The notes beneath the pieces were generated by a model. The model saw nothing but the letters and a program-made list of their open reading frames with translations, ran no database searches and was not told the origin of the DNA. Source: Clostridiales bacterium (lineage in GTDB: Bacteria > Bacillota > Clostridia > Oscillospirales > Oscillospiraceae). Taken from it: a DNA stretch of 53,904 nucleotides. The stretch's first letter is position 1. The number at the start of each line of letters is the position of its first letter. Positions 14,887 to 23,750 of the stretch are shown piece by piece. Both the position numbers and the translations under genes were made by a program. The stretch is from NCBI GenBank assembly GCA_021205695.1, contig JAJPXB010000062.1:1-53904 (forward strand). The letters run 5' to 3'.

Positions 14887-16947
14887 ATGAGACAGAACAC
14901 CTTTCGTTTTCGCAGCCTGATTCTGGTCGCGGTGCTGCTGGCCTTTCTGGTGTGGTTCCTGGTGCTGCTCTATGACGACCAGATCGTCAACGGCATTAAC
15001 ATCGACGAGTCCTCCGCCGCCAACACCATCACCACAGAGGAGACGGTGGAGGCCGCCCGGGGGATCATCACCGACCGCAACGGTCAGGTCTTGGTGAGCA
15101 ACGAGACGATATACAACGTGGCCCTGGACGTGGGAGCCATGGGAGATTACAGCGCCCAGGCCGCCGTCGTCCGTCGGCTGCTGGAGCTGTGCCAGGAGCT
15201 GGAGCTGGAGCGCAACGACGGCGGCCTTCCCCTGACCTGGGACGGGGAGAGCTGGCAGTTCACCTCGGATTCCCCCTTCGTCACCGAGGACGAGGACGGA
15301 AACACCTCCGATACCCGGTTTGCCCAGCTCTGTCAGGAGATGGGCTGGCCCACCGACGCAGACGCCCCGGAAAAGACAGCTCAGGCCATGCTCTCCACCT
15401 TCGGTCTGGAGGACGAGAGCGATCTGGAGATCCTGGACGTGCTGTACGCCTGCTATCTCCGGGAGAAGGAGATCCTGTGGACGACCTGGTACTTTGCCGA
15501 GGACGTGGACATCGCCTTTATCGCCACGGTCCGGGAGGAGGACCTGTCCGGGGTGGAGATCAAGTCCACCACCCAGCGGGTCTACCACACGGAATATGCC
15601 GCCCATCTTCTGGGCCAGGTGGGGCTGATCTCCGCCGAGGACTGGGACGAGGGGGAGAACTATCAGGCCCAGGGCTATTCCATGGACGCCACCGTGGGTA
15701 TCTCCGGGGTGGAGTATGCCTTCGAGTCCTATCTCCGGGGGACCTCCGGCACGGTGCAGCGGGTGACGAGCCTGGACGGGAATTTGCTCAGCGAGAGCTA
15801 TGTAGAGGAGCCGGTGGCGGGCAATACTGTGGCCCTGACACTGGATATCGGCCTCCAGGAGGCGGTGGAGCTGGCGCTGGAGGAATATACCGAGGAGATC
15901 AACGGCGGCGAAGGCGGCAGCGCCGCCGTGGTCATCGACGTCTCTGACGGCAGCGTCCTGGCGGCGGCCTCCTGGCCCACCTACGACATCTCCCAGTACC
16001 GGACGCTGTACAGCGAGCTGGCCTCGGACGAGCTGAACCCCCTGTTCAACCGGGCCTTTCTGGGCACCTATGCTCCCGGCTCCACCTACAAGATGGTCAC
16101 CGCCACCGCCGGTCTGAACACCGGGGTCATTACAGCCGACTCCACGATCAACTGCACCGGCTATATGGACTACTACGGCACCACCTTCCGCTGCTGGTAC
16201 TACCGGCAGTACGGCCTGACCCACGGGCTGGAGACGGTGACGGAGGCGCTCCGGGACTCCTGTAATATCTTCTTCTACACGGTGGGCAGTCAGGTGGGCA
16301 TCGAGACGCTGACGGAGTACGCCCAAAGCTACGGCCTGGGGGTAGCCACCGGCATCGAGCTCAGCGAGTCCACCGGCGTCAACGCCGGGCCGGAGTACAG
16401 CGACCAGGTGGGGACGGTTTGGTATCCGGGCAACACGCTCTCCGCCGCCATCGGCCAGAGCGACAACCAGTTCACCCCCCTCCAGATCTGCAACTACATC
16501 GCCACCCTGGTCAACGGCGGAAACCGCTATTCCGTCCATCTGCTGAAAAGCGTCACCACCGCCAGGGACGGCGAGACCGTTGTGGAGTACGAACCGGAGG
16601 TCCTGAACACGGTGGAGCTGGCCGACGATGATCGGGCCGCCATCCTGGAGGGCATGGCGGAGGTGGTGGAGAGCACTGCCACGGTGAAGGAGGCTTTCGC
16701 CAATCTCACAGAGCAGGGCATCCAGGTGGGCGCCAAGACCGGCTCCGCCCAGGTCTCCGGCCAGGAGAACGCCAACGGCCTGTTCGTCTGCTTCGCCCCC
16801 TACGATGACCCGGAGATCGCCATCTGTGTGGCGGTGGAAAAAGGCGGCTCCGGCGCGGCCACATCGGTGATCGCCGCGGCCATCATGGAGTATTATTTCT
16901 CCGAGGAGGGCACCGGGGCCCAGACGGGCAATGATCTGGTGCAGTGA
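14887..16947 (+). CDS. mrdA: Penicillin-binding protein 2 (elongasome transpeptidase)
   Basis: A class B PBP that cross-links peptidoglycan during elongation. The 686 aa have an N-terminal transmembrane helix (about 10-30), a PBP dimerisation region with ARGIITDRNGQVL, and a C-terminal transpeptidase domain with all three catalytic motifs: SxxK at Ser399 (APGSTYK), SxN at Ser458 (SCN) and KTG at Lys617 (KTGSAQ). It is the last gene of mreC-mreD-mrdA. Confidence 0.95.
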   Translation: MRQNTFRFRSLILVAVLLAFLVWFLVLLYDDQIVNGINIDESSAANTITTEETVEAARGIITDRNGQVLVSNETIYNVALDVGAMGDYSAQAAVVRRLLELCQELELERNDGGLPLTWDGESWQFTSDSPFVTEDEDGNTSDTRFAQLCQEMGWPTDADAPEKTAQAMLSTFGLEDESDLEILDVLYACYLREKEILWTTWYFAEDVDIAFIATVREEDLSGVEIKSTTQRVYHTEYAAHLLGQVGLISAEDWDEGENYQAQGYSMDATVGISGVEYAFESYLRGTSGTVQRVTSLDGNLLSESYVEEPVAGNTVALTLDIGLQEAVELALEEYTEEINGGEGGSAAVVIDVSDGSVLAAASWPTYDISQYRTLYSELASDELNPLFNRAFLGTYAPGSTYKMVTATAGLNTGVITADSTINCTGYMDYYGTTFRCWYYRQYGLTHGLETVTEALRDSCNIFFYTVGSQVGIETLTEYAQSYGLGVATGIELSESTGVNAGPEYSDQVGTVWYPGNTLSAAIGQSDNQFTPLQICNYIATLVNGGNRYSVHLLKSVTTARDGETVVEYEPEVLNTVELADDDRAAILEGMAEVVESTATVKEAFANLTEQGIQVGAKTGSAQVSGQENANGLFVCFAPYDDPEIAICVAVEKGGSGAATSVIAAAIMEYYFSEEGTGAQTGNDLVQ

Positions 16948-16971
16948 GCGCGTACTCCGGTCGCCGCACCA

Positions 16972-18330
16972 CTATATCGCCAGCGTCCCGTGCTCGTCCT
17001 CCAGCAGGAGGAGGAGCTTTTCCTCCGCTCCGGTCTGGGCGTTGACGTAGACGATGACGTGGTTGCCCTCCTCCGTCTCGCAGAGGAACTCCCAGCAGAG
17101 GCGCTCATACTCCCCCTGGCTGGGGATCACCGCCTGGCGGACGGAGAGAACGCTCAGCCGGTCGGACACCATTCCCCGGGCCTCCTCCTGAGAGACGGCA
17201 GGGGCATCCAGCGTCCGCTCCCGATGGTTGGTCAGGTAGCCCTGGGCCTCAAAGCCCAGGAGACTGCCGTCCGCCATGGAGACGGACACCTTCACCAGAT
17301 CAGGGTAGCAGTACGTCCCGTCCTGAAGGGCGCAGAAATTCACCGTCAGGATGTTGCTCTGGAGGGAGTAATAGCTCTCCCCCATTTCCCCGAAGCCCAG
17401 CTGCTCCAGGACAGCGCGGGCAGCCTGGACCCCCTGTTCCGGCGTCAGGTTTTGCTCTGTCGGCGTCCCCTGGGTGATAAGGGAGAGGAGCTGTCCCCCC
17501 TGCCGGGTGACAGAGACGGTCCTCCGCCCGGAGGCCGTCTCCCCGGAGAGCGTATAGGTGGGGATGTCTCCCTCCACAACGCCCTCTGCCGTCAGCGCCT
17601 CGCCGCCCAGCAGATCCCGGGCGACGGCCAGCGCCTCCTCCTCCGTGATCTCCTCCAGGCCCTCCAGGGCCAGGGGCGTCCTGCCGGTAAGGTGCTGGGA
17701 GAAGGGCCCGTCATAGACCAGGCTGGGCAGCTCCGGAAAATCCGCCTCTACCGACTGGAAGCCGGAGACATTCTCCCCCGCCTCCTCCGCCGAGGCAGAC
17801 AGCCGGGCCTGGGCCGCCTCTACGCCGTCGATGGAGGAGCTGCCGTCAAACAGCGCCAGCTCCAGCTCGTCCAGCTGCTGAGAGAGGGCCTGGGCCGCCT
17901 GGGAGAGCCGGCTCCAGTTTTCCCGGTCCTCCTCCGTCCACGTCCCCTCCAGCGCGGCGGAGCGGGCCAGGGCCTGGGCATAGTCTCCCAGGGTGGCCAG
18001 AAAAGCTGCGGTCTGCTCCAGCTCCACGTTGGCCATGGGGAGCTGTCCCAGGGCCAGCTGGGCGGCGGCGGCCTGGGCAGAGATCTCGCTGCACAGGGAG
18101 CAGAACATGGGGGCGGAGGTGACATACTGCCCCTTTTGCAGGGCGGCGTCCATCCGATCCAGGCTGGCTGTGACCTCGGAAAAGGCGTGGAGATAGGTGT
18201 TGGAGACGGTGCGCTGGAGCCGGTCTGCCCGGCAGCGCTCCTGAATGGCGGCGCCGCAGACGACGACCAGCACAGCGGCAAAAAAAGAGACGGCACGGAT
18301 GCGCCCCCGGCGGCTGAACAGGCTGGACAT
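16972..18330 (-). CDS. ypeB: Germination protein YpeB
   Basis: A spore protein that, in Bacillus, stabilises and localises the cortex-lytic enzyme SleB. The 452 aa have one N-terminal transmembrane segment (about 12-30), a helical region with many Ala/Gln/Leu, and C-terminal PepSY-type repeats (ITEEEALAVARDLLG, LTPEQGVQAARAVLEQLGF, VSQEEARGMVSDRLS). The start at 18330 follows AGGAGG. sleB, its usual operon partner, is not beside it. A sigma-G-type promoter lies upstream, matching forespore expression. Confidence 0.9.
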   Translation of the reverse strand: MSSLFSRRGRIRAVSFFAAVLVVVCGAAIQERCRADRLQRTVSNTYLHAFSEVTASLDRMDAALQKGQYVTSAPMFCSLCSEISAQAAAAQLALGQLPMANVELEQTAAFLATLGDYAQALARSAALEGTWTEEDRENWSRLSQAAQALSQQLDELELALFDGSSSIDGVEAAQARLSASAEEAGENVSGFQSVEADFPELPSLVYDGPFSQHLTGRTPLALEGLEEITEEEALAVARDLLGGEALTAEGVVEGDIPTYTLSGETASGRRTVSVTRQGGQLLSLITQGTPTEQNLTPEQGVQAARAVLEQLGFGEMGESYYSLQSNILTVNFCALQDGTYCYPDLVKVSVSMADGSLLGFEAQGYLTNHRERTLDAPAVSQEEARGMVSDRLSVLSVRQAVIPSQGEYERLCWEFLCETEEGNHVIVYVNAQTGAEEKLLLLLEDEHGTLAI

Positions 18331-18365
18331 GGGACGGTTCCTCCTCTGCTTGGATTTCTCCCTGT

Positions 18366-18394
18366 CAGTATGGGAGAAAAAGAGGGAATCATGC
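18366..18394 (-). promoter_or_regulatory. Candidate sigma-G promoter of ypeB
   Basis: On the minus strand, GCATG (18394-18390) is 17 bp from CATACTG (18372-18366). The sigma-G consensus is GHATR and CATNHTA, so only the last base differs. The position, about 35 bp before the ypeB start, is right. Confidence 0.65.
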
Positions 18395-18413
18395 CGGAAA
18401 TTTGTGGTCAGCC

Positions 18414-18442
18414 TTGCAATTTCCCCCTGCGCCGGATATAAT
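18414..18442 (+). promoter_or_regulatory. prfC promoter
   Basis: TTGCAA (18414-18419) is 17 bp from a perfect TATAAT (18437-18442). It faces away from the sigma-G promoter of ypeB in the same 150-bp gap. Confidence 0.75.
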
Positions 18443-18483
18443 GAGAACGATTTTTGCCAGACGAATTTCACGGAGGTCATTCC

Positions 18484-20088
18484 ATGTCAAAATATGAATC
18501 GGAGATCAGCCGCCGCAGGACCTTTGCCATCATCTCCCACCCGGATGCAGGTAAGACGACGCTGACAGAAAAGCTCCTGCTCTACGGCGGGGCCATCAAC
18601 CAGGCGGGCGTGGTCAAGGGCAAGCGCAACGCCCGGGCCGCCACCTCGGACTGGATGGAGATCGAGAAGCAGCGGGGCATCTCTGTGACCAGCTCGGTGA
18701 TGCAGTTTCAGTATCAGGGCTATTGTATCAACATCCTGGATACCCCGGGCCATCAGGACTTCTCCGAGGACACCTATCGCACCCTCATGGCCGCGGACTC
18801 CGCCGTCATGGTCATCGACGCCGCCAAGGGCGTGGAGGCCCAGACCCGAAAGCTGTTCAGGGTCTGCGCCATGCGGCACATCCCCATCTTCACCTTTATC
18901 AACAAGATGGACCGGGAGGCCCGCGACCCCTTCGACCTGTGCGAAGAGATCGAGCACGAGCTGGGCATCGACACCTGTCCGGTGAACTGGCCCATCGGCT
19001 GCGGCAAGGACTTTCAGGGGGTCTATGACCGGCAGAAGGAGCAGGTGCTCCGTTTTACTGCCCACGGCAGCGCTCGGGCCGCCGACAGCGAGGAGATCGC
19101 GCTGGACGATCCCCGCCTGCCCCAAGCTATCGGGGAGAGCCGCTGTCAGGAGCTGCGAGACGCCCTGGAGCTGCTGGACGGGGCGGGAGAGGCGCTGGAT
19201 CTGGAGACAGTCCGCCGGGGAGCGCTGTCCCCGGTGTTCTTCGGCTCCGCCCTGACCAGCTTCGGCGTGGAGGCGTTTCTGGAGGAGTTCCTCCGCATGA
19301 CTACGCCGCCCCTGTCCCGGTCTGCGGGAGGTCAGGTGGTGGACTCCCTCTCCGATTCGTTCTCCGGCTTCGTCTTTAAAATTCAGGCCAACATGAACAA
19401 GGCCCACCGGGACCGCATCGCCTTTGTTCGGGTGTGCTCCGGACGGTTCGACGCAGACCGGGAGGTCTATCTGGTGCAGCAGGATCGGAAGGTGAAGCTC
19501 TCCCGTCCTCAGCAGCTCATGGCCGCCGAGCGGGAGATCATCGAGGAGGCCTATGCCGGGGACATCATCGGCGTGTTCGACCCGGGCATCTTTTCCATCG
19601 GGGACACCATCTGCGAGCCGGGGATGAAATGCCGCTTCGACCCCATCCCCACCTTCGCCCCGGAGCATTTCCGGCGGGTGCGCCCGAAGGACACCCTGAA
19701 GCGGAAGCAGTTCATCAAGGGCACCGAGCAGATCGCCCAGGAGGGCGCCATCCAGATCTTCAAAATCCCCTACACCGGCATGGAGGAGGTCATTGTGGGC
19801 GTGGTTGGCACCCTGCAATTTGACGTGTTCGAGTACCGGCTGAAAAACGAGTATCGGGTAGACCTGGTGATGGAAAACCTGCCCTATGAGTACGTCCGCT
19901 GGATCGACCGCAGCCCGGTGGAGGATCTGGACGAGCTGATCCTGGGCAACGGCCAGGACGTGAAGCTGGTGGAGGACTATCAGGGGGGAAAGCTGCTGCT
20001 GTTCTCCGCTCCCTGGTCTATCAAGTGGGTGCTGGACAAAAACAAGGGCCTGGAGCTGTCCGAATTCGGAGGGGCCAGGCTGGACTGA
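18484..20088 (+). CDS. prfC: Peptide chain release factor 3
   Basis: A translational GTPase that recycles RF1 and RF2 from the ribosome. The 534 aa carry the P loop SHPDAGKTT, switch II DTPGHQDFSEDTYR, and NKMD, all diagnostic of the RF3 branch, followed by the EF-Tu-like and C-terminal domains ending in LSEFGGARLD. The start at 18484 follows CGGAGGT. Confidence 0.95.
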   Translation: MSKYESEISRRRTFAIISHPDAGKTTLTEKLLLYGGAINQAGVVKGKRNARAATSDWMEIEKQRGISVTSSVMQFQYQGYCINILDTPGHQDFSEDTYRTLMAADSAVMVIDAAKGVEAQTRKLFRVCAMRHIPIFTFINKMDREARDPFDLCEEIEHELGIDTCPVNWPIGCGKDFQGVYDRQKEQVLRFTAHGSARAADSEEIALDDPRLPQAIGESRCQELRDALELLDGAGEALDLETVRRGALSPVFFGSALTSFGVEAFLEEFLRMTTPPLSRSAGGQVVDSLSDSFSGFVFKIQANMNKAHRDRIAFVRVCSGRFDADREVYLVQQDRKVKLSRPQQLMAAEREIIEEAYAGDIIGVFDPGIFSIGDTICEPGMKCRFDPIPTFAPEHFRRVRPKDTLKRKQFIKGTEQIAQEGAIQIFKIPYTGMEEVIVGVVGTLQFDVFEYRLKNEYRVDLVMENLPYEYVRWIDRSPVEDLDELILGNGQDVKLVEDYQGGKLLLFSAPWSIKWVLDKNKGLELSEFGGARLD

Positions 20089-20107
20089 GCAGTGAACGCA
20101 TGACAAA

Positions 20108-20142
20108 GCCCCGGAACGTGGAGAGGAATCACGTTCCGGGGC
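20108..20142. terminator. Hairpin between convergent prfC and the G5/M23 gene
   Basis: A perfect 13-bp stem, GCCCCGGAACGTG/CACGTTCCGGGGC, with a 9-nt loop. The following CTGTCTGCTTG is only mildly T-rich. It probably serves both convergent genes. Confidence 0.65.
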
Positions 20143-20163
20143 CTGTCTGCTTGCCTTGACCGG

Positions 20164-21222
20164 TTACTCCAGGTAATCCTCCGGATCTACCGGGGTACCG
20201 TTGATGCGTATCTCAAAGTGGCAGTGGGTGCCGGTGGAATTGCCGGTGGAGCCGGCCTTGGCGATCACGTCTCCCTGCTCTACCTCATCTCCCACAGAGA
20301 CACAGAGAGAGGAGTTGTGCGCGTAGTAGGTGACGGTGCCGTCCCCGTGGTCGATCTTCACCAGGTAGCCGTATCCGCCGCTGTTCCACTGGGCATAGAT
20401 GACGGTGCCCGCCTTGGCAGCCACGATGTCACTGCCGTAGGAGACGGCGATGTCTATTCCCTTATGATAGGAGGAGCCGCCCACAACGTGCCGACGGCCA
20501 AAGTGGGAGGACACCCGGCCAGAGGCAGGCCAGATATATTCCGGACGCTCCTTGGTGCCCACCATGACGACCTCGTCCACCGGCTTGACGGTGATCTCAA
20601 TGTCCACCGTGACCGTCTCCTGGGCCTCGCCGTTGAGACAGGTGGTCTGGGTGGTGACCTCCTTCAGACCGTTGGAGCCCTCGGTCACGACAGGCTCCTC
20701 ATCTATGTACATATTCTCGTCCTCTACCTGGACGGAGCCATAGCGGACGACGATCTCCCGCACCGTCTGCTCTACCGTGACCACGTTCAGCTCCTGGGCC
20801 AGGGTGTCCGCCGCTGCGGCCAGATCGCTGGACTCCCACAGGGAGACGGCGCCATGACAGAGCTGGAGCTGCTCATTGTCCTCCAGCGAGACGGAGATGG
20901 TGTTTTCTGTGATGTACAGCTCCGCCGCCGACCGAACCAGCTCGGTCAGCGCCTCCTCCGTGTCGGCGGTGACCAGCACATGGCCGTCCAGCAGCAGGTA
21001 GTAGCAATCCTGTGTCAGAAGGGTGGTCAGGCCACCTGCGTCCTCTACGCAGTCCTGCTGAGAGAGGGCCAGCGTCAGGGTGGGAACCGATACGCCGTCC
21101 TCTGTGCGCTCCAGCGCTTCGGCGGGCCGGACGGACAGGGCCAGAATCAGCACCAGGGCCAGAAAAAGGCCCGCCCCCAGGGTGGACAGCGGCCGGCGAA
21201 GGACGGCAGGTAAATGCTCCAT
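20164..21222 (-). CDS. G5-domain M23 family metallopeptidase (secreted)
   Basis: A 352-aa secreted or membrane-anchored peptidoglycan endopeptidase. It has a hydrophobic N-terminal segment (about 12-35), a region with two helices over about 60-190, a G5 domain (about 200-245, ending VVMVGTKE), and a LytM-type M23 domain with the complete zinc/catalytic set: HKGIDIA (HxxxD) and HCHFEI (HxH). The start at 21222 follows AGAGGGAT, though an ATG seven codons earlier is possible. All catalytic residues are present, so it should be active, unlike the SpoIIQ-like protein at 23751. Confidence 0.9.
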   Translation of the reverse strand: MEHLPAVLRRPLSTLGAGLFLALVLILALSVRPAEALERTEDGVSVPTLTLALSQQDCVEDAGGLTTLLTQDCYYLLLDGHVLVTADTEEALTELVRSAAELYITENTISVSLEDNEQLQLCHGAVSLWESSDLAAAADTLAQELNVVTVEQTVREIVVRYGSVQVEDENMYIDEEPVVTEGSNGLKEVTTQTTCLNGEAQETVTVDIEITVKPVDEVVMVGTKERPEYIWPASGRVSSHFGRRHVVGGSSYHKGIDIAVSYGSDIVAAKAGTVIYAQWNSGGYGYLVKIDHGDGTVTYYAHNSSLCVSVGDEVEQGDVIAKAGSTGNSTGTHCHFEIRINGTPVDPEDYLE

Positions 21223-21311
21223 GGATAAACATCCCTCTCTCATACCCGCAAAAGGCATTGTCAGGAACTTTTGCGGGCGTCAGTGTCAAAGGTTACAACC
21301 AGTTACAAAAA

Positions 21312-21340
21312 ATGCTACCAGATTTTTACCGCCTTGTCAA
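21312..21340 (-). promoter_or_regulatory. Promoter of the G5/M23 gene
   Basis: On the minus strand, TTGACA (21340-21335) is 17 bp from TAGCAT (21317-21312), giving a leader of about 85 nt. Confidence 0.65.
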
Positions 21341-21546
21341 CACTTTTCCTGAATTTTCCAAGTAAAATGGCGAAAATTCCGTCGAAAACAGCAGTTTGAC
21401 GGGGCAATTGTTTACATATGGCAACTTTTAAAAGGGGTTCGCCAAAATGAGACGGATACGGGGCGGCTGTAGCAGGCCGTATTTTCAATCTGCACGGACG
21501 CTGGCGGGTATTCGCACCGACGAACGGGAGGGCGCCAGGGGGAAAC

Positions 21547-21577
21547 GGCGCACAGAGTCCGGTTTATGGGACTCTGC
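21547..21577. repeat. Long hairpin upstream of the 41-aa ORF
   Basis: The arms GCACAGAGTCC and GGGACTCTGCGC pair around GGTTTAT with one mismatch. No T run follows. It may be a terminator remnant or an RNA element of the downstream ORF. Confidence 0.5.
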
Positions 21578-21643
21578 GCGCGCTATCATAGAGCCATCAA
21601 CAGAGAAGACGCTTTCGGGCGTCCCCGGAAGGAGGGCTTTACG

Positions 21644-21769
21644 ATGGAAGAAGTGGAATTTCGCCATGTGAGGGAGCATATCGAGGTCTATTCCCGGGAG
21701 GGACGGTTCCTGTTCTCCGCCGATACGGAGCGGGAGGCCCGCCAGGAAATGCGGGAGGATGCCGCTTAA
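21644..21769 (+). CDS. Small hypothetical protein, 41 aa
   Basis: A short, charged protein (MEEVEFRHVREHIEVYS, then REGRFLFSADTEREARQEMR) with no cysteines or membrane segment. A GGAGGG site precedes the ATG by 7 bp and codon use matches its neighbours, which supports a real gene. It lies 47 bp before ldhA and may be cotranscribed with it. Function is unknown. Confidence 0.65.
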   Translation: MEEVEFRHVREHIEVYSREGRFLFSADTEREARQEMREDAA

Positions 21770-21816
21770 AAGCCGCCAAAGCGGGGCAGACTGATCTGAG
21801 AAGGGAGTGCTGCCCC

Positions 21817-22809
21817 ATGAAGATCCTGTTTTACGGCGCAAGAGACTATGACCACCTGTACTTTGACCCCCTGGCGGCGGAGGAGGGCGACGGCTGCTCC
21901 ATCGACTTCCAGCCCGCCAACCTGGAGGAGCGCACGGCGGCGCTGGCCCGGGGCTATGAGGCGGTGTGCATCTTTGTCAACGCCGATTGCAGCCGTCCGG
22001 TGCTGGAGATCCTGGCGGAGGCCGGGGTGAAGCTGGTGCTGCTCCGGTGCGCCGGTTACAACAACGTGGATGTACAGGCGGCAGGGGAGCTGGGCGTCGC
22101 CGTCCTCCGGGTGCCGGGGTACAGTCCGGAGGCGGTGGCAGAATTCGCCATGGCCCTGGCTCTGGCGGGCTGCCGCCACATCCACAAGGCCTATATCAAG
22201 GTGCGCAACAACAACTTTGCCCTGGACGGTCTGCTGGGCCGGAACCTCCACGGGGGGACGGCGGGCATCGTAGGAACCGGCAGGATCGGCGCAGCCTTGG
22301 CCCGCATCTGCCACGGCTTCGGAATGGAGGTCATAGGGTGCGACAGCTGGCGCAATCCCGCCCTGGAGGGGATCGCGACCTATGCAGGTCTGGAGGAGCT
22401 GCTCCGGCGGAGCGATCTGGTGAGTCTCCACTGTCCGCTGACGGAGGACAACTACCATATGCTAAACGGCGAGACGCTGGGCTGGATGAAGGACACCGCC
22501 ATCCTGGTGAACACCAGCCGGGGCCAGCTCATCGACACGGACGCCCTGCTGGAACATCTCCGGCGGCACCGGTTCGGGGCGGTGGCCCTGGACGTGTACG
22601 AAAACGAGGAGGAGCAGGTCTTTGAAGACCTGTCGGACGACATCCTGGCCAACGACAAGGTGGCCCTGTTGCTGGCCTATCCCAACGTCATTGTCACCAG
22701 CCATCAGGCGTTTTTCACCCACACCGCCCTTCGGGCCATTGCGGAGACCACCCTGGAAAACGCCAGGGCGTTCCGGCAGGGTGGAGCGCTGGAAAACCGG
22801 GTGGAGTGA
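21817..22809 (+). CDS. ldhA: D-lactate dehydrogenase (2-hydroxyacid dehydrogenase family)
   Basis: Probably reduces pyruvate to D-lactate with NADH. The 330 aa follow the LdhA branch: LRCAGYNNVD in the substrate domain, the NAD site GIVGTGRIGAA, and the catalytic set Arg in NTSRGQLIDT, Glu in DVYENEEE and His in TSHQAFFT. The SHQAFFT box separates LdhA from phosphoglycerate and hydroxypyruvate dehydrogenases. Substrate is still inferred from the family. A HAD phosphatase follows. Confidence 0.88.
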   Translation: MKILFYGARDYDHLYFDPLAAEEGDGCSIDFQPANLEERTAALARGYEAVCIFVNADCSRPVLEILAEAGVKLVLLRCAGYNNVDVQAAGELGVAVLRVPGYSPEAVAEFAMALALAGCRHIHKAYIKVRNNNFALDGLLGRNLHGGTAGIVGTGRIGAALARICHGFGMEVIGCDSWRNPALEGIATYAGLEELLRRSDLVSLHCPLTEDNYHMLNGETLGWMKDTAILVNTSRGQLIDTDALLEHLRRHRFGAVALDVYENEEEQVFEDLSDDILANDKVALLLAYPNVIVTSHQAFFTHTALRAIAETTLENARAFRQGGALENRVE

Positions 22810-22890
22810 GGGGAGACAGGTGAAAACCGCCCCCTCCGCTTGACAACTCTCCCCTCCCCCGGTATCATAAAAGTCGGGGAGGGGATGACC

Positions 22891-23586
22891 ATGGCCTTTT
22901 ATGAGGGCGTTTTCTTTGATTTTGACTATACCCTGGGGGACGCCACGGCGTGCATCCAGACGGGGTTCTACGGGGCTTTTGAGGAGATGGGCCTGCCCCG
23001 GCCTGACGGGGAAGCGGTGCGCCGCACCATCGGCATGACGCTGGAGGACGCCTATACCCTCCTCTCCGGGGACGGGGACGAGGGGCATCGGGCGCTCTTT
23101 CGCAAGCACTATGTCCGCATCGCCGACCCCCTTCAGGTGTCCCAGACCAAACTGTTCCCCGGGGCAGAGGAGCTGCTGGACTGGCTGTACGCCGGAGGGA
23201 TTCAGGTGGCGGTGGTGAGCACCAAGCGGCGGGCCACCATCCGGCGGGTCTTTGACCACTATGGACTGAGCGACCGGCTGAGCCTGTGCGTCGGCGGGGA
23301 GGACATCCGCCGGCCCAAGCCAGACCCGGAGGGAGCGCTGCTGGCTCTGGAGCGGCTGGATCTCCGGCGGGAGCAGGTGCTGTTCGTGGGGGACACCCTC
23401 ATCGATGCGGAGACCGCCCGCCGGGCGGGGCTGGACTTTGCCGCCGTCTGCAACGGCACTACCCCCGCCGCCGCCTTTTCCTCCGTCCCCCATGTACATA
23501 TCGCCCCGGACCTGAAGGAGCTGCAAGGCTGGCTGGAGGCGCAGCGGCTTTCCCGCGCAAATGCGTCTGCGGCGGAAATGCGCTAG
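22891..23586 (+). CDS. HAD-superfamily hydrolase (phosphoglycolate phosphatase-like)
   Basis: A 231-aa phosphatase. Motif I is DFDYT (Asp10 nucleophile, Asp12), motif II VVSTK, motif III includes KPDPEG, and motif IV is GDTLIDAE. A helical cap sits between residues about 16 and 85, as in the PGP/Gph subgroup. The start is either ATG at 22891 or 22885; 22891 gives better spacing from GGGGAGGGG. It may repair metabolic by-products, but the substrate cannot be read. Confidence 0.85.
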   Translation: MAFYEGVFFDFDYTLGDATACIQTGFYGAFEEMGLPRPDGEAVRRTIGMTLEDAYTLLSGDGDEGHRALFRKHYVRIADPLQVSQTKLFPGAEELLDWLYAGGIQVAVVSTKRRATIRRVFDHYGLSDRLSLCVGGEDIRRPKPDPEGALLALERLDLRREQVLFVGDTLIDAETARRAGLDFAAVCNGTTPAAAFSSVPHVHIAPDLKELQGWLEAQRLSRANASAAEMR

Positions 23587-23629
23587 CGAAGCCCGGCGTT
23601 CCGGTACGCCTGCGCGCTTGCGTTTTTTT
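23587..23629 (+). terminator. Terminator after the HAD gene
   Basis: An inner stem GGCGT/ACGCC around TCCGGT is extended by AAGC/GCTT and followed by seven T residues. Confidence 0.75.
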
Positions 23630-23699
23630 CGGACGCAAACTGTTGTGCCGGTCGCGCCCTGTCGGTTTACGCGGGGAAGCCTAAAAATTGGCAAAGCTG

Positions 23700-23730
23700 T
23701 GAATAAACGCCTCCGGACCCGGTGATACTG
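23700..23730 (+). promoter_or_regulatory. Candidate sigma-F promoter of the SpoIIQ-like gene
   Basis: TGAATA (23700-23705) is 15 bp from GGTGATACTG (23721-23730). The -10 fits the sigma-F consensus GGNNANAMTR at every fixed base, and the -35 differs from WGCATA at one base. The start point would fall at about 23737, right at the GGAGGTG site, which is tight. Confidence 0.6.
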
Positions 23731-23750
23731 AGGTTCGGAGGTGTTTTCAC

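Larger units (their letters stand above)
21223..21643. other. 421-bp intergenic region
   Basis: It holds the leftward promoter for the M23 gene (21312-21340) and a strong hairpin (21547-21577) in the leader of the 41-aa ORF. I see no further gene. Confidence 0.6.

Noticed and set aside
18487-20106. 539-codon frame antisense to prfC
   Set aside because: It mirrors prfC almost end to end and lacks a start signal and motifs.
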